DNA of 64,000 bases. Source: Ornithinimicrobium humiphilum (GTDB lineage: Bacteria; Actinomycetota; Actinomycetes; Actinomycetales; Dermatophilaceae). The translations under genes were made by a program, and so were the position numbers. The notes under the pieces are model-generated. The model did no database searches and had not been told where the DNA came from. It saw nothing but the letters and a program-made list of their open reading frames with translations. Location: NCBI RefSeq assembly GCF_006716885.1, contig NZ_VFPU01000001.1, forward strand, positions 2,356,001-2,420,000, written 5' to 3'. This document shows, piece by piece, positions 7,735 to 16,492 of the stretch (its first letter is position 1; each line of letters opens with the position of its first letter).

Positions 7735-7884
7735 ACGCACCTACATCGCTCTCATCTGCAGCGTCGGACGGCGTGCGTGCGTCGTGTCAGTTCTGTGACA
7801 GTCTCCTTACGCCCCTCTGCTCACTTTGCACCAAGTGTCCCTGACAGAGACGGTCTCCACTGGGCCTGCACGAGGACGTGACGG

Positions 7885-8670
7885 TCACCAGATCCCTCCG
7901 CGATAGTCGACATCAGTGAACGCGCCGCCCTGCCACGTCGTAGAGAAGGGTTGGCGTCCCCCGAGTGAAGCCTCGTAAGCGTCTGCGCTGTCCTGAGCAA
8001 AGAAGCCGAGTTGCTCGGCCGTGTCGGTGTCCCAGAAGCACCCTGCATTGTCCGACACCCCGTACACCGTGAGGTAGCCATTCTCCAGCTCGTTCGTCAC
8101 GGCCGCTCGGACGAGCCGGATGCTGTCCGGCACGCTGAGCCACGTACGCAGCTGGTCGGAACTTTCCGGCTCCTCCCGGCAGACGCCGATGCGCAGGCAC
8201 ACGACCTCCAGCCCCCACTTGTCGTGGTACAGCCTGCCGAGCGCCTCACCGAAGACCTTGCTCACGCCGTAGTAGGTGTCCGGCCGGACGTCGGAGCGGA
8301 CGCTCACGCGATCAGTCACGGGGTGGAAACCGGTGACATGGTGGGAGCTGGCGTAGACAACACGGCGTACGTCTGCCCGGCGAGCCGCCTCGAAGACGTT
8401 ATAGGTGCCGACGATGTTGGCCGACAGGATTTCCGGGAAGGATGCCTCGTCCGCCTTGCCGCCGAGGTGAACGATCACGTCGACGTCCTCCGCCGCTCGC
8501 GCCACGGCGTCGAAGTCCTCCAGTGTCCCCAGGACCACCTCCTCACCGCGTCTGGTGTCGTCGAGCGCGTCTCGCGCAAAGAGCCGCACGCGGTCGTGGT
8601 CTTGTGCCAGGGCAGGTCTGATCGCAGTGCCCATCCGGCCGCTCGCGCCGGTCAGTAGCAACGTGCTCAT
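7885..8670 (-). CDS. uronate-dehydrogenase-like NAD-dependent SDR
   Basis: A 261-residue extended SDR. Cofactor motif GASGRMG is near residue 8, followed by IVHLGG, the NIVGTYNVFEAAR stretch, catalytic YYGVSK (Tyr-x3-Lys), a RIG-C-EEPE segment and a C-terminal SDNAGCFWD-like segment. These match bacterial uronate dehydrogenases, which oxidise C1 of D-galacturonate or D-glucuronate to the aldarolactone. D-erythronate dehydrogenase (DenD) belongs to the same broad superfamily and is an alternative given the OtnI/K/C neighbours. It is the last gene of the island operon, starting 26 bp after the ModA-like gene. ATG 8670 gives the family length; upstream in-frame sequence is not protein-like. Confidence 0.85.
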   Translation of the reverse strand: MSTLLLTGASGRMGTAIRPALAQDHDRVRLFARDALDDTRRGEEVVLGTLEDFDAVARAAEDVDVIVHLGGKADEASFPEILSANIVGTYNVFEAARRADVRRVVYASSHHVTGFHPVTDRVSVRSDVRPDTYYGVSKVFGEALGRLYHDKWGLEVVCLRIGVCREEPESSDQLRTWLSVPDSIRLVRAAVTNELENGYLTVYGVSDNAGCFWDTDTAEQLGFFAQDSADAYEASLGGRQPFSTTWQGGAFTDVDYRGGIW

Positions 8671-8696
8671 GCTCCTCCTCGGGTCGCGGCTGATGC

Positions 8697-9398
8697 TCAG
8701 GTGCGCTCGGCAACGACAGGGTCCAGACCGACCTCGCCATAGGCGCGCACCGCCGCGGGGCTGGTGAGGAACGTCAGCAGCCGCTGTGCTGGTGCGAGGG
8801 CACCTGTAGCGGCCCCTGCCCACAGCTCCACGTGCTGCTGGATATCGTCCGGCAGGGGCCCGACCACGTGCACGCCCTCCACCGCCTTGAGCTCGATGAC
8901 CTGCTGGACGGCCAGGTCAGCTCGACCGTCGAGCAGCGCCTCGCCGGTGAAGCCACCCGCGAGGACGGTGGCCCGTTCGTTGACCTCCTCAGCGATGCCG
9001 AGCCGGTCGAGCAGGCTGGCGAAGTAGACACCGCTGGCTCCCGTGCGGGAGTACGCCACGGACCGGGCAGATCGGAGGGCGTCCACGAGCTCCTCGACGG
9101 TACCGATGCGTGGGCCGGACACACCGGGCGCCACAGCCAGCCCGATCCCGGACCGGACGAGCGGCTGCAGGTTCCCTTCATCGAGCACCTCCGCTGCGGC
9201 GAGCTGCTGGACAGCCGGTGCTACCCCGAGGAAGACATCCGGGCGAGCACCCTCGGACACAAGCCTCTCGAGGACCTTGGTGGGCTCGTAGGTCGGCTGC
9301 ACCTCGATGCCTGTCTCCTCCGTGAAGGCTGGAAGCACCGTAGCTTCTAAAACCCCCTTGACGGCCAGCCCGCTGAACAGCGTCACCATGTCACTCAT
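8697..9398 (-). CDS. ModA-like substrate-binding-fold protein without signal peptide
   Basis: A 233-residue type-2 periplasmic-binding fold related to molybdate/solute binding proteins: opening MVTLFSGLAVKGVLEATVLP, then RPDVFLGVAPAVQQL, SRTGASGVYFASLLDRLGI and a C-terminal LTSPAAVRAY. Members of this class are normally exported, but here the fold begins at residue 3 and there is no signal peptide or lipobox. The start is fixed by an ATGA overlap with the upstream aldolase gene. A cytoplasmic ligand-binding or enzymatic role is possible. No permease partner is adjacent. Confidence 0.75.
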   Translation of the reverse strand: MSDMVTLFSGLAVKGVLEATVLPAFTEETGIEVQPTYEPTKVLERLVSEGARPDVFLGVAPAVQQLAAAEVLDEGNLQPLVRSGIGLAVAPGVSGPRIGTVEELVDALRSARSVAYSRTGASGVYFASLLDRLGIAEEVNERATVLAGGFTGEALLDGRADLAVQQVIELKAVEGVHVVGPLPDDIQQHVELWAGAATGALAPAQRLLTFLTSPAAVRAYGEVGLDPVVAERT

Positions 9399-10045
9399 CG
9401 TGTCTTCCTCTCCCGTGCTGTGGTTGCTTCGAAAAGTCGCCGTCGTTCGACGTCGTCGAGGGGTGCCGAGGGCCTGCCCTGGAGCAGGAGGAACAGCTTG
9501 GCGGTCTGCTCGATCTCCTCGGCCACGTCCACCGCGGTGGCGACGGACGGTGACGCGATGACCGGGCCGTGGTTGCGCAGCAGCACTGTGGCGTGTCTCC
9601 TGGCCGCGCTTCCAGCCAGGTCGGCCAAGCGCCGGTCCCCGGGCGCGCAGTAGTCGATCACCGGTAGCGCCTCCACCTTCATCGCGTAGTAGGCGGTCAG
9701 GGCCGGCAATGCGTCCTGGACGTCCAGTTCTGCCAGGCACGCGACTGCAGTCGCGTGCAGGGAGTGGGTATGCACGATTGCGCTCGCCTCAGGACGGTTG
9801 CGGAAGACCGCGGCGTGCAGATACGCCTCCTTGGACGGCACTGCGTCGGTGAGCGGCTCGCCGTCAAGGCTCACGGCGGCAAGTTCCTCCGGGCGGACGG
9901 TCGCCAAGTCGCAGGCCGTTGGCGTGATGATGATCGAGTCTCCGGCGCGGACAGACACATTTCCGGTCGTCCCGTGGCTCAGCCCTCGCTGCTTGACCGC
10001 GCGTGCCGCTCGCACGAGCTCTTCCCTGAGGTCTGCGTCAGTCAT
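9395..10045 (-). CDS. otnC: class II aldolase-family decarboxylase (OtnC-like)
   Basis: A 216-residue AraD/FucA-like zinc protein. Conserved features are HGTTGNVSVR near residues 24-33, the metal-site HTHS near 94-97 and a C-terminal LLRNHGP histidine. Beside an OtnK kinase and an OtnI isomerase this subfamily is 3-oxo-tetronate-4-phosphate decarboxylase, producing dihydroxyacetone phosphate and CO2. Overlaps of 4 bp join it to the kinase upstream and the ModA-like gene downstream. The catalytic assignment comes from family plus context. Confidence 0.82.
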   Translation of the reverse strand: MTDADLREELVRAARAVKQRGLSHGTTGNVSVRAGDSIIITPTACDLATVRPEELAAVSLDGEPLTDAVPSKEAYLHAAVFRNRPEASAIVHTHSLHATAVACLAELDVQDALPALTAYYAMKVEALPVIDYCAPGDRRLADLAGSAARRHATVLLRNHGPVIASPSVATAVDVAEEIEQTAKLFLLLQGRPSAPLDDVERRRLFEATTARERKTR

Positions 10046-11991
10046 GCGTCGTCAACTCCCCACCCTCGGTCTGGGTCCACGGCGCGACAGAAGAGCTCGA
10101 CGTCGCCGAAATTGCCGGATTTCAACAGCAGCGCGAGCGGTGCGTCCGCCAGGGTGAACACCCACGGCACCCCGGGGGCGACCTCTTGACCCACCTCGAC
10201 ACCGCTCACCCGTAGCGCGTCGACGATTGCGCCGGAGGTCTCGCCTCCAGCGGAAACCAGGCGCCTGAAACCCCTGGCTATAAGCCCGACCGCGATCAAG
10301 GCCAGAGCAGACTCGAGCAGTTGAGCCGACTGCTGGGCGCCCAGTGCCTCCTGCGCCTCACGCAGCTGGTCGGCCGGCACGGACGAGTAGATCAGCGGCG
10401 TCGCAGAGTCCGACAGACCGTCCACCCAGTCCAGGGCGTGGGCGACCATCTCGTCCAGCTCTCGGTGCTCACGCGCGTCCAGGCGGAGACTCGGGTTTCC
10501 CGCCTCCTCGAAGTAAGCGATTTGCTGCAGTGTCCGTGCGGAGCAGCTACCAGCCAGCACGGCCGACCGAGCCGTGCCGACCGGGTCTGGCGTCGGCCCA
10601 TGGTCCTGTCCGCCGATGGCCCCGGGTGTGACCAGACCGAGGGCTTTTGCCAACCCGGCGGCCCCTGCGATTAGAGGTTGGTCGGCGCAGGCGCGGGCCA
10701 GGACGGCCAGGTCGGCATCGTCGAGTGCGTCCGCGACGAGATAGCCCACACCCCCAGCTTTGGCCTCCTGCATCGCTGCACCCACCCGGGGCACGCCTTC
10801 CCGGATCGTGGACAACGGGAGCAAATCCACCTGGGCTTCTGTCTGCGCACCTAGCAGGCGCGGCAGGGACGAGTCCGTCATCGGGGTCAGAGGATGATGC
10901 GCCATGTGCGACTCGGCGAGCGGCGTGCCGTCGACGAAGAGCTGGCCATGGTAGACAGTCCGTCCATGGTCCGGCGAGCTGGGCGTGGTCACGACGACGT
11001 CGGCTCCTGAGGCCGCCGCGAGCGCGTCCAGCACCGGACCGATGTTGCCCTCCGCCGTCGAGTCGAACGTCGAGCAGTATTTGAAGTACAGCTGCCGCGC
11101 CCCAGCCGCCTGCAGCCAGTCCGCGGCCTCAAGGCTGGCAGCGACGGCGTCCGAAGCGGGCACGGTCCGCGTCTTCAGGGCGATCACGGCGGCGTCGTGT
11201 GCCGGGAGCACCACGTCCGGTGCCGGCGGACCGAAGAGCAGCACGGTCCGCAGGCCGGCCCCGCGCAGCGCCAGAGCCACGTCCGTGGCGCCGGTGTAGT
11301 CGTCGGCGACGACGCCGACCGAGGTCCGTTGCGGCGTCGAGGACAAGGTCTCGCGGAGTTTGCTGGCGGCGCTCTGAGGGCCAGAGATCACCGGTTTGCC
11401 CAGTGCCGCGGTGAGCGCCCGCTGGGCGGGGGCCAGCGAGAACTGGGCGAGCAGGAGGGCATCGGCACCATCGGCGACAGGTCGGCATGCCTCGATCAGC
11501 GCCTCCGCCAGCTCGGCCGCGGTTGTGGCGGCCAGGGCGGCCGGGACGTGAACACCCTTAACCGCGATCTCGTGGCCACTCTCGGCCACTACGGCCTTGA
11601 AGCGTTCCAGCGAGTCAGTCAGGGCTGACTCCAGCGACGCGACCAGCAGAACGCTGGAATAGGCGCCGGACGCTGCCTCGGCGAAGGCGGCGTCGTCCGG
11701 CGCCAGCAGTGGCACCGGGGCCACGGCTTCGTGGGCCACAGTGCCGTACATGGAGCATGTAAGCATGACCGCGTCGGCGCCGGCGTCAACCGCGTGCGCG
11801 ATCAGCCGCTGCATCCGGGCAGCGAGTGGCTCCGTCAGACCTCCCGCCTGCGCCGCATCCTTGAGCAACCGGTCATCCAGGAGGTTCCACACCGACGCCT
11901 CGGGAAAGTGCTCCGCCATCGCATCGGACGCGGGAGGGATCGCGAGTGGCGTCGCACTGATCAGTGCCACCAGATAGTCAGGCTCCGTCAC
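10042..11991 (-). CDS. otnK: Asp/Glu-racemase-like domain fused to 3-oxo-tetronate kinase (OtnK)
   Basis: 649 residues in two parts. Residues 1-220 form an Asp/Glu racemase superfamily domain with one catalytic-type cysteine (Cys79 in MLTCSMYG); the position of the second cysteine reads LAQFS. From about residue 224 a complete DUF1537 four-carbon-acid-sugar kinase follows, with GVVADDYTGATD at its start and SAGGETSGAIV near the C-terminus. OtnK phosphorylates 3-oxo-tetronate. GTG 11991 overlaps the stop of the OtnI gene (GTGA). Upstream in-frame sequence duplicates no domain and overlaps otnI, so the longer reading is rejected. The fusion suggests the racemase-like part handles an intermediate of the same pathway. 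Confidence 0.87.
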   Translation of the reverse strand: MTEPDYLVALISATPLAIPPASDAMAEHFPEASVWNLLDDRLLKDAAQAGGLTEPLAARMQRLIAHAVDAGADAVMLTCSMYGTVAHEAVAPVPLLAPDDAAFAEAASGAYSSVLLVASLESALTDSLERFKAVVAESGHEIAVKGVHVPAALAATTAAELAEALIEACRPVADGADALLLAQFSLAPAQRALTAALGKPVISGPQSAASKLRETLSSTPQRTSVGVVADDYTGATDVALALRGAGLRTVLLFGPPAPDVVLPAHDAAVIALKTRTVPASDAVAASLEAADWLQAAGARQLYFKYCSTFDSTAEGNIGPVLDALAAASGADVVVTTPSSPDHGRTVYHGQLFVDGTPLAESHMAHHPLTPMTDSSLPRLLGAQTEAQVDLLPLSTIREGVPRVGAAMQEAKAGGVGYLVADALDDADLAVLARACADQPLIAGAAGLAKALGLVTPGAIGGQDHGPTPDPVGTARSAVLAGSCSARTLQQIAYFEEAGNPSLRLDAREHRELDEMVAHALDWVDGLSDSATPLIYSSVPADQLREAQEALGAQQSAQLLESALALIAVGLIARGFRRLVSAGGETSGAIVDALRVSGVEVGQEVAPGVPWVFTLADAPLALLLKSGNFGDVELFCRAVDPDRGWGVDDA

Positions 11992-12779
11992 TGCGCCACC
12001 TCCACCAGTCGGGTCAGCAGGCCGTTGGCACTGCCGTCGGGCTGGAACTCGCACCCGAGCCAGCCGTTGTAGCCCGATCGCTGGATGTGTCCGAGTACGA
12101 AGGGCCAGGACAGCTCCCCCGTGCCGGGTTCGCTGCGCAGGGGTGCGTCGCCCAGCTGCACGTGCGTGATGAGCGAACGGACTGCGTCGAAGGTGCCCAC
12201 CACGTCTCCTTCGGCCATCTGGGTGTGGAAGACGTCGAACAGCAGCCCGACCGGCTCTCCGACAGTCTCGACCACGGCCGCCGTCGTCGCCTGGGAGTCG
12301 AGCAAGAAACCCGGCACGCTCCTCTGGTTCTGCATCTCGAGCACCAGCCGCACCCCGGCCGAGCGCGCTTGCTCGGCCGCCCAGCCGATGTTGTGCACGT
12401 ACTGGGCGAAGGCTCGTTCTCGGCTGACCGCCTCGGGCCTGCGTCCCCCGACGACGTGCAGCGTGGGACACCCCAGCGCGACGGCATACTGCAGGCCCCG
12501 TTCCACGCCTGCGCGGAACTCCGCCACCGCCTCAGGGACGCACGCAGCTCCGTTGGCGGTCGACGAGCCCGGCGAACCCAGGGGGGTGTTGATGAGCACC
12601 GCCTCGAGTCCCGATTCGACGAGGAGGCGTCGGACCTCCTCCGCCGGTTCGGAATAAGGGTTCGGGATCTCGACACCACGGAAGCCCTCGGTCCAGGCGG
12701 CGTGGAAGGCATCCTTGAGGCTGGTTCCCGGATAGAGCCAGCGGACGTTGGCGGCGAACTTGAAAGGCGCTTCGGTCAC
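11988..12779 (-). CDS. otnI: hydroxypyruvate-isomerase-family TIM barrel (OtnI-like)
   Basis: A 263-residue xylose-isomerase-like TIM barrel of the Hyi/OtnI group: KFAANVRWLY at the N-terminus, the EMQNQ strand with its metal-binding acid, FDVFHTQ and a C-terminal GCEFQPDG. OtnI interconverts 2-oxo- and 3-oxo-tetronate, which fits its place directly upstream of the kinase. GTG 12779 overlaps the preceding dehydrogenase stop (GTGA). Hydroxypyruvate isomerase is the main alternative, disfavoured by the adjacent OtnK and OtnC. Confidence 0.85.
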   Translation of the reverse strand: MTEAPFKFAANVRWLYPGTSLKDAFHAAWTEGFRGVEIPNPYSEPAEEVRRLLVESGLEAVLINTPLGSPGSSTANGAACVPEAVAEFRAGVERGLQYAVALGCPTLHVVGGRRPEAVSRERAFAQYVHNIGWAAEQARSAGVRLVLEMQNQRSVPGFLLDSQATTAAVVETVGEPVGLLFDVFHTQMAEGDVVGTFDAVRSLITHVQLGDAPLRSEPGTGELSWPFVLGHIQRSGYNGWLGCEFQPDGSANGLLTRLVEVAQ

Positions 12780-13768
12780 TGTCGCTCCAGCTCCAGCCTC
12801 GGCACAAGCCGGGATTCGGGGACCAGGTGTGCGGCTCTGCCCTCGTGGAGGTACTCGAGGACCTGGGCAGCAGCCAGCAGTCCGGATCGCGCGCGCGACT
12901 GGACTGTGGCCGCAGCGATGTGCGGGGTGATGACGAGGTTAGGGACGTGCCGTAGGGGGTGCTCGGCGGGAAGCGGCTCGGTCTCGAGGACGTCCAGCGC
13001 CGCTCCTGCAAGGTGGCCCGCAGTTAGGGCATCGCCGAGCGCTTGCTCGTCCACCACCCCTCCACGTGCCGTGTTGATGAGGAAGGCTCCAGGCTTCATG
13101 GCCGCGATGGCCTCGCGGTCGATCATCCGGTATGTCGCAGGGCTTAGGGCGATGTGGAGCGTGACGAAGTCCGACTCCCGGAGGAGGTCCTCGAAGGAGC
13201 GTGACGCAATGGCGTGCTCGTCTGCGTACGCCGGGTCGAGGGCGGGGTCGTGGGCTAGCACCGTCATGCCCAGTGCCTGCGCCACGCTGGCCACCTCCTT
13301 TCCGATCGCCCCGAGTCCGATAACGCCGAGCGTGGAACCCGACAGCTCTCGCCCGCTCTTCTGCACCCACGCCCCTGCCCGGACCTGGGCGGTTGACGCT
13401 GAGATCCCCCTGGCGCAGTCCAGCAGCAGGCCCACGGTGAGCTCAGCGACCGACTGGCGGTTGACCCCTGGCGTGGTGCACACCACGACGCCACGGCGAG
13501 TCGCAGCCTCCACGTCGACGTTGTCGTAGCCCGCTCCGGTCCGAACGATGATCCGTAGTTCCGGCGCGCCCTCGATGAGCTCGGCCGTGAGCGGTTCCGT
13601 GCCGGCGATGATGGCGTCTACCTCGGCCACCGCTTCTCGAGACAATCCGCCGTTCCGGTCCTGCGGGCGCGAGTAGAGCACCGTGCACCCGGCTTCGGTA
13701 AGCAGGCGGTGAACCTCGTCCCCCGGTTCCAGATAACTCGTGGTGATCAGGACGCGGTGCTGCTCCAT
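12776..13768 (-). CDS. D-isomer-specific 2-hydroxyacid dehydrogenase
   Basis: 330 residues. It has a NAD-binding motif GVIGLGAIGKEVA and the catalytic triad of the family: Arg in NTARGGVVDE, Glu in TEPLP and His in TPHIAAAT. It resembles phosphoglycerate-dehydrogenase-like enzymes but lacks the long C-terminal regulatory domains of SerA. In this operon it probably oxidises or reduces a hydroxy/oxo-acid feeding OtnI. ATG 13768 is preceded by an AGGAAG-type ribosome-binding site. Substrate unknown. Confidence 0.88.
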   Translation of the reverse strand: MEQHRVLITTSYLEPGDEVHRLLTEAGCTVLYSRPQDRNGGLSREAVAEVDAIIAGTEPLTAELIEGAPELRIIVRTGAGYDNVDVEAATRRGVVVCTTPGVNRQSVAELTVGLLLDCARGISASTAQVRAGAWVQKSGRELSGSTLGVIGLGAIGKEVASVAQALGMTVLAHDPALDPAYADEHAIASRSFEDLLRESDFVTLHIALSPATYRMIDREAIAAMKPGAFLINTARGGVVDEQALGDALTAGHLAGAALDVLETEPLPAEHPLRHVPNLVITPHIAAATVQSRARSGLLAAAQVLEYLHEGRAAHLVPESRLVPRLELERQ

Positions 13769-13830
13769 GCGTTTCCTACTTCCTGTGTCGGGGCGGCGGC
13801 CGAGGCCGACCGCAGGGCTTTGCTCAGGGC

Positions 13831-14595
13831 TCACGCGCTGCCGTCCGTGATGGAGCGGTCCAGGGCCGGGTGATGGCTGGTGGCGAAGAAGTCGATCTGC
13901 GCGAACTGGGGGCGAACGCGCTGAGCTGTGCCTGTGTCCCACCGCAGCGGCACATCGTGGCCGGGAACCAGGAGCGCGCCCGTCGCGCTCATGCGCGCTC
14001 GCAGCCGGTCGATGCTGGCCTGGCTGGCGGTGCGGTCGAGGGTCGAGTCGACCTCACCCGTCGACAGCTCGTAGACGTTCTTCACCGCATCACCGGCGAA
14101 GATCATCGGCCCGTCACGCGCGTCAAGCTCGTAGGCGAGGTGGCCGGGGGTGTGCCCGGGGGTGTCGATCACCGTGATGCCGGGGAGGATGTTGTCACCG
14201 TCCCGAACCCGACCGACATCGTCGCCGCGCCGGTGCAGCTCGTCGATGTGCAGCCTGGACATGAACGGCGCGTCGTCGGGTAGCGACCGCGCCCAGTCGA
14301 GCTCGCCTGCGCCGATCCACACCCGGGCCCTTGGGAACATCATGATGTTGCTCAGGTGGTCCCAGTGAGCGTGGGTGAGCAGGACGTCAGTGACGTCAGA
14401 GGGCGTTAGCCCGTGCGCGGCCAGCCCGGCGGTCAACAGGGGGATGTAGGAGGGCGGCCCCGTCTCGATCAGGACGACCCGGTCGGAGCCGAGCGCCAGG
14501 TGGGCGCTGCTCCAGCCGAAGGCGCCGTGGGAGGCCGACTTGCCCGGGAAGCCGTCGACGATGCTCGTGACGGTGTAGCGAGTGCTCGGGCTCAC
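13831..14595 (-). CDS. MBL-fold metallo-hydrolase (AHL-lactonase-like)
   Basis: A 254-residue zinc hydrolase with the complete MBL metal set: THAHWDHLS, the PGHTPGH histidine, the bridging Asp in FAGDAV, and a late LVPGHD histidine. N-acyl-homoserine lactonases and other lactonases have this arrangement. In this operon a sugar- or acid-lactone opening step is plausible. GTG 14595 overlaps the M20 gene stop. Confidence 0.85.
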   Translation of the reverse strand: MSPSTRYTVTSIVDGFPGKSASHGAFGWSSAHLALGSDRVVLIETGPPSYIPLLTAGLAAHGLTPSDVTDVLLTHAHWDHLSNIMMFPRARVWIGAGELDWARSLPDDAPFMSRLHIDELHRRGDDVGRVRDGDNILPGITVIDTPGHTPGHLAYELDARDGPMIFAGDAVKNVYELSTGEVDSTLDRTASQASIDRLRARMSATGALLVPGHDVPLRWDTGTAQRVRPQFAQIDFFATSHHPALDRSITDGSA

Positions 14596-15728
14596 GGCTC
14601 CCCCTGTGCCTGCAGTTGGCCGGGCCTCGAGACCTCGGAGAGGGAGTGGATCAATCGGTGGTAGATCGCCGCGGCCTCGTAGATCCGGGAGACGGCGCAG
14701 GACTCGTCCGCGGTGTGCGGCTGGTCCGGGTCACCCGGTCCGCAGATGTAGACGGAAGACCCGGGCAGCGCCGACAGGACGCAGCCGTCAGTGAAGTAGC
14801 TGACCGCCAACTCCTCCCCGGGCGGTCCCTGGCGGACCTCGTCCACCACTTGCTTCAAGTGCCGGCTCACTGCGCTCGCCGGGTCCGTCCAGACCGGTGC
14901 GAGGTTCAGCATCGTCTCGGTCCGGAGGTCTGGTCCGTAGCTGCGTACAAGGCTCAGGATGTCGCTGTGTTCGAGGCCGGGCACCGTGCGGAAGTCGAGC
15001 TCGACTTTCGCCGCATCAGGCACGATGTTGGGTTGGACGCCGCCGGCGAAGGTTCCCACGTTGACGGTGGGGAGCCCCAGGTGAGCGTGGTGCGCGGGCG
15101 CGAAGGAGTCGGTGAGGGCCAGAACGGCCCTCATGAGTGACAGCACAGCGTTGCTCCCGAGCTCGGGGCGTGAGCCGTGCGCAGCTCGTCCTTGGCTGGT
15201 CAGCCGCAGCCACGTGGCGCCCTTGTGCCCGAACCGCAGGGTGTTGCTGGTCGACTCTCCGATGACGATGACGGGGTTGCTCGGCAGGGGGCCATGTTCG
15301 AGGACGTCCCGGGCACCCTGGCAGCCCAGTTCCTCACCGATGGTGAATAGGAGGGTGAACGCGGGAGCACCCTCTCGGGCCGCCCGGCAGGCGGCGGAGG
15401 TCATCGCCGCGAGGCCACCTTTCATGTCGCTGGTGCCCCTGCCGTAGATCCGATCCCCGACGACGGCTCCGGAGAGCGGGTGCTCGGCCCAGCCGGCCTC
15501 CGTGAAGGGCACCGTGTCCAGGTGCCCCGAGAGCACGAGCGAGCCCCCACCTCGCCATCGCGCGAGCAGGTTGTTGCGTCGTGGGCCGCTCTCGACCAAG
15601 GAGACCTCCAGCCCGGCCGCGGCGAGGGTGCTGGCCAAGGGCTCAGTGCAGGCGTCCTCGTCGCCGGCGGAGGTGTCCAGGCGCACGAGTTGCTGGGTCA
15701 GGCCGACGGGGTCGTCACTCGCGAGCAC
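14592..15728 (-). CDS. M20-family metallo-hydrolase (ArgE/DapE-like)
   Basis: 378 residues with the co-catalytic zinc motifs of the M20 family: GHLDTVP (His and catalytic Asp), GTSDMKGG, and IGEELGCQG (Glu-Glu). The dimerisation domain lies between about residues 175 and 285. Such enzymes remove acyl or amino-acid groups from amides. This hints that the operon's substrate may contain an amide, or that the gene has been recruited for a related bond. GTG 15728 lies 3 bp after the gntR stop. Product name limited to family. Confidence 0.85.
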   Translation of the reverse strand: MLASDDPVGLTQQLVRLDTSAGDEDACTEPLASTLAAAGLEVSLVESGPRRNNLLARWRGGGSLVLSGHLDTVPFTEAGWAEHPLSGAVVGDRIYGRGTSDMKGGLAAMTSAACRAAREGAPAFTLLFTIGEELGCQGARDVLEHGPLPSNPVIVIGESTSNTLRFGHKGATWLRLTSQGRAAHGSRPELGSNAVLSLMRAVLALTDSFAPAHHAHLGLPTVNVGTFAGGVQPNIVPDAAKVELDFRTVPGLEHSDILSLVRSYGPDLRTETMLNLAPVWTDPASAVSRHLKQVVDEVRQGPPGEELAVSYFTDGCVLSALPGSSVYICGPGDPDQPHTADESCAVSRIYEAAAIYHRLIHSLSEVSRPGQLQAQGEP

Positions 15729-15731
15729 GGC

Positions 15732-16442
15732 TCACCCCTCGGCCCGCAGATTGATGCCGCGACCGTCCATCCGGTCACTGGCTCGCTGGAGGTCCGCGAG
15801 GGCGCGGGCCTTGGCGTTGACGAGGTGGGTCGCCATGCTCGCGCTGGCTTCCTCATCCGAGCCCGCAACCAGGGCGTCGAAGACTCGTCGGTGCTCGCCG
15901 CAGGCGGCCCGCGCGTGCGAGACACCGGCTCCACCGATGATCCGGAACCGCTGCAACTGGCCCCCGATCGACCGGTACGCCTGGGCCATGAAGCGGTTGC
16001 CCGAACGTTCGGCGATCAGTGTGTGGAAGGCCTCGTCCGCCATCCAGCACTCGATCAGCGCCTGACCATCAGCAGAGTTGCCTGCGCGGTCCATCGCCTC
16101 GATCGTCGCCCGGAGGCTGTCGAGGAAGTCGTCGTCGCAGCGCTGCGCGGCGAGGCCGGACATGGTCGGCTCCATGAGCAGTCGAGCGTCCATCAGCTGC
16201 GCCATCTCCGAGCCGTCGAGCAGCCGGGCCACCACGTACCCGCGTCGCGCGTGGCGCTCGACGAAGCCGGTTTGCTCCAGCCGCGCCAACGCTTCGCGCA
16301 CCGGAGTGGGGCTGATACCCATGTCTCCCGCGATCGCCTCGATCTTCAGTCGCTGGCCCGGCGGCCGGACGCCGTTCATGAACTCCACCATCAGTGCGTC
16401 GTAAACCCGGTCGGCTAACGGGAGTTGATCAATGCGTGTCAC
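15732..16442 (-). CDS. GntR/FadR-family transcriptional regulator
   Basis: A 236-residue regulator. An N-terminal winged helix (about residues 8-75, with GISPTPVREALARLEQTGFV) is followed by an FCD effector domain (about 90-225) containing the metal/ligand-type His and Asp/Glu residues. FCD regulators commonly sense small organic acids and repress their own catabolic operon. GTG 16442 has AAGGAG 7-8 nt upstream; the in-frame sequence before it is not protein-like. It sits mid-operon, so autoregulation through the promoter near 21725 is likely but unproven. Confidence 0.9.
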   Translation of the reverse strand: MTRIDQLPLADRVYDALMVEFMNGVRPPGQRLKIEAIAGDMGISPTPVREALARLEQTGFVERHARRGYVVARLLDGSEMAQLMDARLLMEPTMSGLAAQRCDDDFLDSLRATIEAMDRAGNSADGQALIECWMADEAFHTLIAERSGNRFMAQAYRSIGGQLQRFRIIGGAGVSHARAACGEHRRVFDALVAGSDEEASASMATHLVNAKARALADLQRASDRMDGRGINLRAEG

Positions 16443-16492
16443 GTACTTCTCCTTGACCACCGAGTTCCACCAGAAACAAAGATCGTCCCGCC

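Larger units (their letters stand above)
7486..7884. other. gene-free junction region at left end of the island
   Basis: No convincing gene. It holds, in order, unassigned sequence downstream of the broken response regulator, a perfect 12-bp-stem hairpin (7651-7680), the left copy of the att direct repeat (7699-7734), and about 150 bp of element sequence that forms the 3' end of the catabolic operon transcript. Confidence 0.6.

Noticed and set aside
7719..7742. A possible tRNA 3' half
   Set aside because: It matches the tmRNA tail and att repeat; no acceptor partner, anticodon arm or T-loop follows.
11992..12471. An N-terminal extension of the racemase-OtnK protein to 809 residues
   Set aside because: It would overlap otnI completely, its composition is not protein-like, and the GTGA overlap gives a clear start at 11991.
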